From assembly GCF_023703795.1 (NCBI RefSeq), contig NZ_CP098518.1, positions 2,046,001 through 2,110,000 on the forward strand: DNA of 64,000 bases. The letters run 5' to 3'. A program made the translations under genes and the position numbers. The notes below the pieces were generated by a model. It did no database searches. It was not told the origin of the DNA and worked only from the letters and a program-made list of their open reading frames with translations. Below are positions 43,083 through 51,290 of this stretch, piece after piece; the stretch's first letter is position 1, and every line of letters starts with the position of its first letter. This DNA is from Haloplanus sp. HW8-1 (GTDB lineage Archaea; Halobacteriota; Halobacteria; Halobacteriales; Haloferacaceae).

Positions 43083-44711
43083 TCATCGCCGGCGGTACCA
43101 GATCCCGCCGCCGATCACGACGAGCAACACGACGCCGATGGCGATGGGGAGGACGGGCGGGCCGCCGGACGATTCGTCGACGCCGATCCCGATCGGCATC
43201 CCGTCGGTGAACTCCGTGTCGCCGTCCGCCTCGTCGTACCTGACCTCGATCGAGGCGCCGTACTCCTTGGGGAGCGCGTCACCCGTCGCGCTGATCCGGA
43301 AGGTGGCCGTCGCGGTCTCTCCCGGCTCCATCCCCCCCAGGAAGGCGCCGTCGTCGGACGTCGAGAGCGGATCGCTCGTGAACAGTCGCGCGCTGACCGC
43401 CGAGATGGGACTGTCGCCGCGGTACGTCACTTCGGCGCTGAGCTGTGCCGTCCCGCCGGGTGTCACCGACGTCGAGACGTTGGACACCTGGAACCGGTCG
43501 CGCTCCGGTTCGATCGCTACGGTCTTGCGGATCGGGTTCGACGCCGTCCGCACGTCGCCGTCGGCGTTCTCGTACTCCACCACGAAACCGAAGGAGTTCG
43601 ACCCCGGTTCGGCGTCGCTAGAGATGGCTGTGGTGAAGTTCACTGCGGCCGACTCGCCCGGTTCGAGCGTGCCGATCGCCGCCTCCCCGTTCGTCGGCGT
43701 CACCGTCCCGTGATCCCGCAGGCGGACGACGACGTTCTCGGCGACCGCCGGCCCGGTGTTGACCACCCGTCCCGTGATCGTCGCCTCGGACTCGTCGACC
43801 CGGAAGTTCCGTGTCCGTAACTCTTCGATGGCGAAGGTGCGCTCCGGCCGAACCCGAACTCCCGTGGTCAGCATGTCTGACTGCCTGCCGATGTCGCTTT
43901 GATCCCGGTAGCTGACCACGGTGTCGATCGGATACGTCCCCGGCGAGAGGTCGTCGGTCGCGCCGACCTGTACCGACACGCGGCGCGTCTCGCCGGGCTC
44001 GAGCGACTGCACGTACACGCCGTTCTCCCGCGACGGGTTGGCGGGGTTACCGAAGTACAGCCCCGATGCTCCCGACGTCAGCCGGACCGTCGCGTTCCGG
44101 GCCGTCTGCGTCCCGGTGTTCTTGATCGTGAACCCGAGGGATCCAGTGTCGCCCGCGAACAGGTCGGTGGTTCCCTCGGAGACGACGTCGAACTTGGCCC
44201 GCTCCTCGATCCGAATCGTCAACTCGATCGTCTCCTCCTCGTCGAGCCAGACGTACTCGATGTTCGCCGGGCCGCCGCTGGTTTCGTCGTAGAGTACCGC
44301 CCGAGCGTGCCGGTAGGTGACCTCGACCGGCACGGTGTAGGTGCCCGGTTCGGCGTCACCGATCTCCAGGTCGAAGCCGAACTCGGCGGCTGCGCCGGGG
44401 CCCATGCTCCCGGTCGTGACCGTGCCCGACTTCACGTCGATCGGTGCGTCGATCTGCCCTTCGAGGACTCGCATCTGGACGCTCCGAGCCGTCTGCACTT
44501 GATCCTCGAATCGGCCGATACCGCCGTCTTCGATGTTGCCGTCGTTCGTCGCGACGACCGTGAGCCTACTCTCCCCGTTCGCGGTGAAGGTATCGTCGGC
44601 GACGCTGTAACTCAACTCCGGGTTCCCCGAGACTACGGTCGACGAGACCGCGGGGACCACCGGCGCGACCAACAACAGGCCGACGACCGTCAAAATCGTG
44701 AGCCGCCTCAT
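43083..44711 (-). CDS. COG1361/NPCBM-like S-layer-type surface protein
   Basis: A 542-residue exported protein. Residues 1-25 form a signal peptide (LTILTVVGLLLVAPVVPAVS); the body consists of three to four immunoglobulin-like beta domains, each with phrases such as VQSLEPGETRRVSVQV, GTLEPGESAAVNFTTAI and GGMEPGETATATFRI, typical of COG1361/NEW3 proteins. The C-terminus has one membrane helix (VLPIAIGVVLLVVIGGGIW) and RRR. It sits 73 bp before the MMPL exporter on the same strand, an arrangement common in haloarchaea, so it is probably an extracellular partner. Confidence 0.88.
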   Translation of the reverse strand: MRRLTILTVVGLLLVAPVVPAVSSTVVSGNPELSYSVADDTFTANGESRLTVVATNDGNIEDGGIGRFEDQVQTARSVQMRVLEGQIDAPIDVKSGTVTTGSMGPGAAAEFGFDLEIGDAEPGTYTVPVEVTYRHARAVLYDETSGGPANIEYVWLDEEETIELTIRIEERAKFDVVSEGTTDLFAGDTGSLGFTIKNTGTQTARNATVRLTSGASGLYFGNPANPSRENGVYVQSLEPGETRRVSVQVGATDDLSPGTYPIDTVVSYRDQSDIGRQSDMLTTGVRVRPERTFAIEELRTRNFRVDESEATITGRVVNTGPAVAENVVVRLRDHGTVTPTNGEAAIGTLEPGESAAVNFTTAISSDAEPGSNSFGFVVEYENADGDVRTASNPIRKTVAIEPERDRFQVSNVSTSVTPGGTAQLSAEVTYRGDSPISAVSARLFTSDPLSTSDDGAFLGGMEPGETATATFRISATGDALPKEYGASIEVRYDEADGDTEFTDGMPIGIGVDESSGGPPVLPIAIGVVLLVVIGGGIWYRRR

Positions 44712-44835
44712 GGTGGCCACTGCGATCGGTCGGACATAACGATGACGATCCCAAGAATCAAACTCGAACGCAATTGAACTTGGTAAGTGTTTATTCGAGT
44801 TCGCGGACGCTGCCGGGGCTCTCGGAGCGTTTCGA

Positions 44836-45906
44836 TCAGTAGGATGCGTTGACCACGCGGTCAGCGTCGCCATCGACCAGCCGCAACGACTCGTGGTCGT
44901 TGTCGAGGACCGGGTGGGGGGAACCCCAGTAGACGTGTCCCTCCCGGTCCGGGCCCTCGCCGACGTGGACGACGAGTTCCTCGCCCGGACGGAGTGCCCG
45001 TTCGCCGAAGCCGAAGTAGACGTGGCCGTCGCCGTCGACGAGATACCAGTTCGAGAGGTCGACGGTCTCCGGACCGGTGTTTTCGACGACGACGAACTCG
45101 TCGGCCAGCGCCGCGCCGTCGTCACCCGGGGGGTTGGGGTGGATCGCCGCGATCCGCACGTTCGAGCCATCCGACTCGCGGAGCGGACGATCCGGAACCA
45201 CGGTCGAACACGCCCAGAGGCCTCGGTCGGCGCTGCGGGCCGCCCGCTCGGCGTCCGCGTACCGGTCGTCGGTCGCACGTGCGTGCCCCCCCGCTACGGT
45301 CTGCCGGTTGACCGATCGCCCGTCGACGGTCAGGACTGCGGTGGTTACCCCGCCGTCCCGGTCGACGGATTCGACGCGCACCGACTCGCCGACGAGGCGC
45401 GTCCGTAGCGACACCAGCGCCCGACGGCCGTGGTCGGCGAGACACGTCCGTCCCCGACTCCCGGTCAGCACGCCATCGAACTGCCGGGGGTCGTCGCCGT
45501 CGACGCCCGGCGCGTCGACGCCCGCCAGTCGAACCGTCCGTCGTGTCCCCTCGGTCCGATACGTGATCCAGTCGCCTGCACTGACGCCGACGACGGTGGC
45601 GGCCGTCCGCGTGGCGGTGGTCGACGCCCCCGTCTCCGCGTTCGTCGTCGTTCGGTCCCCGTCTTCGGTCCCCGTCGCGACGGCCGTCGCGGGCGACCGA
45701 TCGGCGACGGCCGCCGACCCGCCGTCACTCCCCCCCGCGACGGGATCGGCCGGCACCGCCACTGCCAGACCGCCGCCGACGGCCAGTAAGGTCACCGTCG
45801 CGACGAGTGCCGTCCGGTCGTCGACCGCGTCCGTCCGGGCGACGGCGTACGTCCCACCGGCCAGAACGAACGCCAGGCCGAAGGCGACGACGGCGGGCGG
45901 ACCCAC
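44836..45906 (-). CDS. Membrane-anchored thermonuclease-like and lamin-tail-domain protein
   Basis: A 356-residue protein. Two N-terminal hydrophobic segments (about residues 5-22 and 33-52) anchor it, followed by a Thr/Ala linker. Residues 110-245 resemble a staphylococcal-nuclease fold (TVRLAGVDAPGVDGDD, LVGESVRVESVDRDGGV, ADAERAARSADRGLWAC), and the last 100 residues are a lamin-tail domain (DEFVVVENTGPETVDLSNWY, LVDGDGHVYFG). The nuclease Arg/Glu residues are not all identifiable, so activity is uncertain. It probably acts on DNA or at the cell surface. Confidence 0.8.
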   Translation of the reverse strand: MGPPAVVAFGLAFVLAGGTYAVARTDAVDDRTALVATVTLLAVGGGLAVAVPADPVAGGSDGGSAAVADRSPATAVATGTEDGDRTTTNAETGASTTATRTAATVVGVSAGDWITYRTEGTRRTVRLAGVDAPGVDGDDPRQFDGVLTGSRGRTCLADHGRRALVSLRTRLVGESVRVESVDRDGGVTTAVLTVDGRSVNRQTVAGGHARATDDRYADAERAARSADRGLWACSTVVPDRPLRESDGSNVRIAAIHPNPPGDDGAALADEFVVVENTGPETVDLSNWYLVDGDGHVYFGFGERALRPGEELVVHVGEGPDREGHVYWGSPHPVLDNDHESLRLVDGDADRVVNASY

Positions 45907-46128
45907 GGAATCGACGACGATTGGTACCGAGATAGCGGGGATGCGGAACCGACCGACTTAATTATTCGCCTCGATCACGCCACGCGCCCGTCCAACGCCC
46001 CCGACCGCCGACGGGAACGGGTGGCTACGGATCGCCGCGACGACAGCCCGGCGGACGACCCGTACCGGTTTGTGACTCCCTCCCGATCGTCCGGCGCCCT
46101 CCGGTTCCCGAGTGGGTCTCTCGTGGGC

Positions 46129-46731
46129 TCAGAGATACCGAATCCGACGAACGGCGAGTTCGAGGTCGAACCGTTCGGCGGCAGTGGAGTTTTGGGCCCG
46201 GCCGTCGCGCTCGAACCGGAGGCTCTCTCGCGCCCGATCGATCTCGTCGGACTGAAGCCCTTCGCGCGTCTCGTCGCTCCCCTCGCCGTCCGTCTCGTCC
46301 GGGGGATCGAACACGAATCGGTGGTAGTCGGTCCCGACGATGCGTGCGATATCCTCGTGTTCGTATCGGAGATCGACCCGAAACTCCACGTCCCTGATCG
46401 TTCGATCCCCGACGTTCTCCACGTCGAACCGGTAGGTCACGAGCGCGAACGTCTCCAGTCGACTCCGCCGGATCGCGAACCGCCGGTTCGTCACGTCGAT
46501 GCGGTCGTTCGGGAGCGACACGGCGGTCGGCGTGGGCCGTGCCGTCGGCTCCGGCCGATCGGTCGGTTCGGGCGTCGGTGTGGCCGTCGACGGGGTCGAT
46601 GGCTCCCCGCCGTCGGGGGTCGGGGTCGTCGTCTCCGGTTCGATGAACAGGCGCGAACAGCCCGATAGCGACGCCAGCAGTCCGACGCCGGCGCCGAGCA
46701 TCGCTCGCCGTCCGACACGGTCGTCGACCAT
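46129..46731 (-). CDS. Lipoprotein of unknown function
   Basis: A 200-residue lipoprotein: VGRRAMLGAGVGLLASLSGC has a twin-Arg and a lipobox ending at Cys about residue 25, followed by a Thr/Pro-rich spacer (TPTPDGGEPSTPSTATPTPE). Residues 80-200 form a beta-sandwich with YRFDVENVGDRTIRDVEFRV, similar to NEW3/FxLYD-type domains. No enzymatic motif. It is separated from neighbours by more than 100 bp on each side. Confidence 0.8.
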   Translation of the reverse strand: MVDDRVGRRAMLGAGVGLLASLSGCSRLFIEPETTTPTPDGGEPSTPSTATPTPEPTDRPEPTARPTPTAVSLPNDRIDVTNRRFAIRRSRLETFALVTYRFDVENVGDRTIRDVEFRVDLRYEHEDIARIVGTDYHRFVFDPPDETDGEGSDETREGLQSDEIDRARESLRFERDGRAQNSTAAERFDLELAVRRIRYL

Positions 46732-46833
46732 CGACGCGGATATCGGAGGGCGGGCGGGTTAAACCCCCCGTTGCACCGTCCCCGCGGACCGGGTCGGTGA
46801 AACGCTTTTCGCCTCCGACGCCTACCTCGGAGT

Positions 46834-47511
46834 ATGACGTACGAGGCGGTCCTGTTCGACAACGACGGCGTCCTCGTCGAACCGATCGGACGGTCGGTCC
46901 TCAGGCAAGCGACGTGGGAGGCCTTCGACGCCCTCGGCGTCCCCGATCCGGACCCGGACGACGTGGACCGACTCGCCATCGGCGTCACGCCGGCGGTCCT
47001 CTCGACGGTGTGTGCGCGGTACGACCTCGATCCGGCGCGGTTCTGGCGCGCACGTGACTACCACTCCTCGCACGCCCAGCGGGCGGAACTCCGCGCCGGC
47101 CGGGCGGGCCTCTACGACGACTTCGACGCCGTCCGCGAGATCGACGCCCCCCGGGGTATCGTCAGTTCGAACCAGCAGGACACCGTCGAGTTCATGCACG
47201 ACTTCTTCTCGACGCGCGACCTCTTCTGGCCGACCTACGGGCGCGATCCGACGATCCGGAGTCTGGATCGCAAGAAGCCCGAACCCTACTACCTCCGACG
47301 GGCGCTCGCGGACCTGGACGTGACCGACGCGCTGTTCGTCGGCGACAGCGAGTCCGACGTGCTCGCGGCCGAGGCCGCCCACCTCGACGCCGCCTTCCTC
47401 CGCCGACCCCACCGCGAGTCCTACGACCTCTCGGTCCGCCCGACCTACGAACTCGACGGGTTATCCGACCTCCTCGGCATCGACGCCGTGCCGACCCGCG
47501 GCGGGGCGTGA
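46834..47511 (+). CDS. HAD-superfamily hydrolase
   Basis: A 225-residue haloacid-dehalogenase-type phosphatase. Motif I is AVLFDNDGVLVEPIG (second Asp as general acid, first Asp the nucleophile), motif II is IVSSNQQDTVEF, the Lys of motif III is in DRKKPEPYYL, and motif IV is ALFVGDSESDVLAAE. A helical cap lies between motifs I and II. Relatives include phosphoglycolate and sugar-phosphate phosphatases; the substrate is unknown. msrB follows after 43 bp on the same strand. Confidence 0.9.
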   Translation: MTYEAVLFDNDGVLVEPIGRSVLRQATWEAFDALGVPDPDPDDVDRLAIGVTPAVLSTVCARYDLDPARFWRARDYHSSHAQRAELRAGRAGLYDDFDAVREIDAPRGIVSSNQQDTVEFMHDFFSTRDLFWPTYGRDPTIRSLDRKKPEPYYLRRALADLDVTDALFVGDSESDVLAAEAAHLDAAFLRRPHRESYDLSVRPTYELDGLSDLLGIDAVPTRGGA

Positions 47512-47554
47512 GCGCGGCACCGAGGCTATCCGTCTGCGGTCCCAACGATTCGGT

Positions 47555-47962
47555 ATGGCCGAAAACGACCGATCCCTCGCGGACCTCTCGGACGACGAGT
47601 GGCGCGACCGACTGAGCGACGACGAGTATCACGTCCTCCGCGAGCGCGGGACGGAGCCCAAGTTCAGCGGCGACTATCTCGACCGCGAGGACGACGGGGC
47701 CTACACCTGTGCGGGGTGTGGGGCGGCCCTCTTCGACGCCGACACCAAGTTCGGCTCCGGTACCGGGTGGCCGAGCTTCTACGACGCCGTTGAGGGGGCC
47801 GTGGAACTCGAGACGGACACCCGGCACGGCATGCAGCGAACGGAGGTCGTCTGTGCCCGGTGTGGCGGCCACCTCGGGCACGTCTTCGAGGACGGCCCGG
47901 AGCCGACGGGCGAACGCTACTGCATCAACTCCGTCGCCCTCGATTTCGACCCCGAGGACTGA
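47555..47962 (+). CDS. msrB: Peptide-methionine (R)-S-oxide reductase
   Basis: Repairs methionine R-sulfoxide in proteins. The 135-residue protein has the Zn-binding Cys pairs YTCAGCGAALFDAD and VVCARCGGHLGHVF, the active-site region GTGWPSFYDAV, and the catalytic Cys in GERYCINSVAL. A single full-length MsrB domain with no fused MsrA. It follows an HAD hydrolase and converges on a universal stress protein. Confidence 0.96.
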   Translation: MAENDRSLADLSDDEWRDRLSDDEYHVLRERGTEPKFSGDYLDREDDGAYTCAGCGAALFDADTKFGSGTGWPSFYDAVEGAVELETDTRHGMQRTEVVCARCGGHLGHVFEDGPEPTGERYCINSVALDFDPED

Positions 47963-47968
47963 CGCCGA

Positions 47969-48409
47969 CTACCGCTCCCCTTGCTCGGCGATGTTGACGG
48001 TCAGCACCGGAACGTCGGACATCGTCACGACCTTCTGTGAGACGCTCCCGAGCATGTTCCGCTGGTAGTCGGCCCCGTGGGTCCCCATCACGATGAGGTC
48101 GATCCCCGCGTCGTCCGCGTACGCGAGCACCTCGTCGGCGGGGTTGCCCTTCCGGATCTCCGTCCGGACGGTGAGCCCCTCGCGTTCGAGCTGCCCCGCC
48201 ACCGACGTGGTGGCGGTCTCGCCTTCCGCCCGGAGTTCGTCGGCGACGTCGGCTTTCATGCCGTCCTGTAGGGTCAGGAACGACCGATCGTCGATAACGT
48301 ACAGCACGTGGACCGTCGCGTCACGCCCCGCCGCGATGTCGGCCGCGTGTTCGACGACCGCGTCCATCGACTCGCTCCCGTCCGTCGGGACCAGGATGTC
48401 CTCGTACAT
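47969..48409 (-). CDS. Universal stress protein (UspA family)
   Basis: A 146-residue protein of the UspA fold. It begins MYEDILVPTDGSESMDAVVE and has the nucleotide-binding VMGTHGADYQRNMLGSVSQK, the G-x2-G-x9-G-S/T pattern of ATP-binding Usp proteins. The ATG at 48409 is preferred because 16 upstream residues (from 48457) are basic and not part of the fold. Usually stress-induced; no regulatory motif was found. Confidence 0.9.
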   Translation of the reverse strand: MYEDILVPTDGSESMDAVVEHAADIAAGRDATVHVLYVIDDRSFLTLQDGMKADVADELRAEGETATTSVAGQLEREGLTVRTEIRKGNPADEVLAYADDAGIDLIVMGTHGADYQRNMLGSVSQKVVTMSDVPVLTVNIAEQGER

Positions 48410-48469
48410 CGTCAACGGTCGCTTCTGCGCGTACACCTTCACGCTTTTCGGTTCCACGCTCGCTCCCCG

Positions 48470-48718
48470 TCAGTGTGTCAGGAGGAGCAACTGCTCGGCC
48501 GTCCGCGCGAGACAGAACGGGGAATCGGGTGGATTTCCGAAGGTGACCCGGTCGTCGTCGGAGACGAAGAGTCGTTCGAACGGCCGGCCACAGGCCGGAC
48601 ACGCCAGGCCTTCCCGGTTCTCCAGATACATCGACGAGCCGTCCTGCGTGTGGAGTTTCAGACTCGACCGGTAGTCGTGGACGTCGAAGCCACCGGACAG
48701 GTCGAGGGCGTCGGCCAT
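48470..48718 (-). CDS. Small zinc-finger-like protein (DUF7385-like)
   Basis: An 82-residue protein with a CxxC pair in GLACPACGRPFERLFVS and a further Cys in PFCLARTAEQLLLL. The beginning FDVHDYRSSLKLHTQDG matches, from memory, small haloarchaeal proteins called flagella-cluster protein or DUF7385. There is no archaellum locus nearby, so the name says little about its role. Translation starts 61 bp upstream of the universal stress protein gene. Confidence 0.72.
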   Translation of the reverse strand: MADALDLSGGFDVHDYRSSLKLHTQDGSSMYLENREGLACPACGRPFERLFVSDDDRVTFGNPPDSPFCLARTAEQLLLLTH

Positions 48719-48759
48719 GTCTCCCGGGGGAACGGCCCGCTTAAAGACCTTTCCGGCCC

Positions 48760-49473
48760 CTACTCGATCGTGTTCCGGAGCGTGCCGACACCCTCGTAGG
48801 TGATCTCGATCGTGTCGCCACGTTCCAGGAGCCCGGGGTTGGCCGGACTGCCGAACGAGATCACGTCACCCGGGCGGAAGGTGTATCGCTCCGAGAGGAA
48901 GGCGACGATCTCCGGCGGCGAGAAGAGCATCTCGTCGGTGGTCGCCGACTGTCGCCGTTCGCCCGAGATGACCGTCTCCATCGCCATTCCGTCGGGGGTC
49001 ACGTCCGTCTCGATCCACGGCCCCAGCGGCGCCGACCCGTCGAAGGCCTTGCGGGCCGTCCGGCGGTCCTGATCGTACGCGTCGAGGTCGTTGAGGACGG
49101 TGTACCCTCGGAGGTGGTCCGCGACTTCGTCGACACCGACGTCGTGGCATCGCTCGTCGATCACCGCCGCGAGTTCGCCCGCGTAGGTGAACGAACTCAC
49201 CCAGTCGGGATACTCGACGGGCTGGGCGGGCGGGTGCAGCGCGTGCGGTGGCTTGACGAACCAGTCCGGGCGGTCGGGCAAGTCGCCCTCGCCCATCTGG
49301 CTGATCTTCGCGCCGAAGTTCCGGCCCGTACAGAAGATGGCCGCCGGATCACAGGGCGCCATGAGGTGTCCGTCGTCGCCGACGACGTAGGTGTCGCCGT
49401 CGGCGTGGACGACGCCGTCGTCGTATTCGCCGGTGAGCGGACCCCTGGGGGTGGAGATGCGCGCCAGTCGCAT
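48760..49473 (-). CDS. Fumarylacetoacetate hydrolase family protein
   Basis: A 237-residue FAH-superfamily enzyme. Typical blocks are IFCTGRNFGAKISQMG, WFVKPPHALHPP, the metal-site Glu in TYAGELAAVID, GYTVLNDLDAYDQD (Asp), and GDVISFGSPANPGLLERGD. Family reactions include acylpyruvate hydrolysis, oxaloacetate decarboxylation and hydratase steps in aromatic breakdown. The substrate cannot be chosen from sequence, and no catabolic cluster surrounds it. Confidence 0.88.
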   Translation of the reverse strand: MRLARISTPRGPLTGEYDDGVVHADGDTYVVGDDGHLMAPCDPAAIFCTGRNFGAKISQMGEGDLPDRPDWFVKPPHALHPPAQPVEYPDWVSSFTYAGELAAVIDERCHDVGVDEVADHLRGYTVLNDLDAYDQDRRTARKAFDGSAPLGPWIETDVTPDGMAMETVISGERRQSATTDEMLFSPPEIVAFLSERYTFRPGDVISFGSPANPGLLERGDTIEITYEGVGTLRNTIE

Positions 49474-49511
49474 GGGCCGACGACGACCCCCGGCGGGCTA
49501 TCGGTTTCGGT

Positions 49512-50123
49512 TCAGGCCAACTGCGCGAACGCGAGCGTCCCGCTGATGTTCTCGATGTACGCCTCGACGACCTGGCCCTCTTGCGCGCCGGGAACGAAGA
49601 CGGTGTACTTGCCGCGTTCGGCGACGCCGTCGCCCTTTCGGCCGGTGCCCGTGATCTGGAACTGGTAGGTCTTGCCCTCCTCCAGGGTCGGCTGGTCGGC
49701 GTTCGAACTCTGTTTCGGCCGCTTGGCGACCGGACGGAACGCCCCACAGGCCGTACAGCGGAGCATGTCGACGCCGTCCTCGCGGACGAGGTTGGTGTCC
49801 GGAAGCCCACACTCCGTACACGTCACGTACTCCGTGACGTAGGCGTCGATGGCGGCGTCGAACTCGTCGGCGGTGAACGAGCCGTTGTATCGCGCGCGGT
49901 CCCCGTCGAACTGCCCGTTGGTCCCGAGTTCCCGCTGGATCGACCGGTGGAGATGTTCGGGCTCTCGGTCCAGCGCGTCGGCGATGTCGCCGAGATTCGT
50001 CAGCCGGGTGAAGGCCCCGTCGGTCTGTCCGACCGGATCGGGCACCTGCAGGCGGTCGCCCGCCTCGCGCGTTCGCTCCGGCAGCGTGTCGTAGGCACGG
50101 TCGAGCGCAGAATCGTAGTTCAT
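49512..50123 (-). CDS. Translation initiation factor aIF2 beta subunit, TRAM-tailed
   Basis: A 203-residue subunit of archaeal IF2, which brings initiator tRNA to the ribosome. The helical N-terminus and fold (FTRLTNLGDIADALDREPEH) are followed by the zinc ribbon VTCTECGLPDTNLVREDG and MLRCTACGAFRPV. The C-terminal 60 residues form a TRAM domain (GTGRKGDGVAERGKYTVFV), an RNA-binding extension found in haloarchaeal paralogues. Haloarchaea often carry both the TRAM form and the plain form; which acts in canonical initiation is not shown here. Confidence 0.93.
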   Translation of the reverse strand: MNYDSALDRAYDTLPERTREAGDRLQVPDPVGQTDGAFTRLTNLGDIADALDREPEHLHRSIQRELGTNGQFDGDRARYNGSFTADEFDAAIDAYVTEYVTCTECGLPDTNLVREDGVDMLRCTACGAFRPVAKRPKQSSNADQPTLEEGKTYQFQITGTGRKGDGVAERGKYTVFVPGAQEGQVVEAYIENISGTLAFAQLA

Positions 50124-50189
50124 GGAGACGAAAGGACGCCGCGTCCTAAATCCGTTCCGTGAGCCGCGCTCACACGCCCCGCCTTTCGC

Positions 50190-51290
50190 TCAGAACGTCT
50201 CGGCGGCGAGCGCCGTCGCGGCCTCCGCGTCCAGCGGCCCCCGCTCTGCCAGCAGATCGAGCAGTCGAGATACCCGGTCGTCGGTCGGGTCGACCCCCGC
50301 CCGTTCGAGGAGGGCGCGGGCGCTCCCGCGGCCGCTCCCCGCCCCGAAGACGAGACGTCGCTCGCCGCCGAACGTGGCGGGGTCGAACGGTTCGAACGTG
50401 CCCGGATCGCGGAGCATCGCCGCGGTGTGGATGCCCGACTCGTGGGTCGTCACCGCCTCGCCGAGGACGGGCGTCCGCGGATCGACCGACTCGTCGAGCG
50501 CGTTGAGGACCGCCCGACACGCCGGGAGCAGCGACTCGCGGTCGACGGCCACCGCGCCGTCCCCGTCGACGGCGTCGGCCACCACCACCCGTTCGAGCGC
50601 CGCGTTGCCCGCCCGTTCGCCGAGGGCGGCGACGCTCACGTCCGCCGTCGTCGCGCCCGCGCCGGCCGCCGCCAGCGTGTTCGCCGTCGCCACCCCGAGG
50701 TCGTCGTGGAAGTGGACGCCCAGTCGGTCGCCGTCGACGCCCCGATCCAACAGATCCTCGACGTGGTCACGCACCCGGTCGGGCGTCCGTGCGCCCACCG
50801 TGTCGGCCACGGTGATCGTCGGGACCGCGGGGAAGGCGTCGAAGACGTCGGCGAGGTGGTCGGGGTCGGTCCGGAAGCCGTCGACGAGCGTGAGGTGGAC
50901 CCCCGCCCCGCCCTCGCGGGCGCGGTCGAGCGCCTCGCCAGCCATCGACAGCGCCGCCTCGCGGTCCGTCCCGAGGACGTGTTCGAGGTGACGGTCGGAC
51001 GTGGGGACGAACACCTCGATCACGTCCGCCTCGGCGTCGAGGGCGGCCGCCACGTCGCCGGTCGTGGCGCGAGCGATGCCGACGACGTCGGCGTCCAGGT
51101 CGTCGTCGCCGGCGAGTCGGCGGATCGCCTCGCGGTCCGTCTCGCCGACGGCCGGAAAGCCCGCCTGCACGGCGTCGACGCCGAGTCGGTCGAGTGCTCG
51201 CCCGGCCGCGATCCGGCTCTCGACGTCGTAGTTCCGTCCGGGCATCTGTGTCCCCTCGCGGATCGTCACGTCGCGGAGCGTAACCGCCAT
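50190..51290 (-). CDS. LeuA-family (2-isopropylmalate/homocitrate synthase-like) protein
   Basis: A 366-residue HMGL-like TIM barrel. Conserved parts: the N-terminal VTLRDVTIREGTQMPG (usual DTTLRDGEQ), GVDAVQAGFPAVGE, VHFHDDLGVATAN (metal His) and the helix with THESGIHTAAML. It lacks the C-terminal LeuA regulatory domain, so it resembles homocitrate or citramalate-type enzymes of reduced length. Its ATG overlaps the TGA of the CaiB gene (TGATG), so the two probably act in one CoA-linked pathway. The substrate is unknown; DVTIREGTQ is a noticeable departure from the consensus. Confidence 0.85.
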   Translation of the reverse strand: MAVTLRDVTIREGTQMPGRNYDVESRIAAGRALDRLGVDAVQAGFPAVGETDREAIRRLAGDDDLDADVVGIARATTGDVAAALDAEADVIEVFVPTSDRHLEHVLGTDREAALSMAGEALDRAREGGAGVHLTLVDGFRTDPDHLADVFDAFPAVPTITVADTVGARTPDRVRDHVEDLLDRGVDGDRLGVHFHDDLGVATANTLAAAGAGATTADVSVAALGERAGNAALERVVVADAVDGDGAVAVDRESLLPACRAVLNALDESVDPRTPVLGEAVTTHESGIHTAAMLRDPGTFEPFDPATFGGERRLVFGAGSGRGSARALLERAGVDPTDDRVSRLLDLLAERGPLDAEAATALAAETF

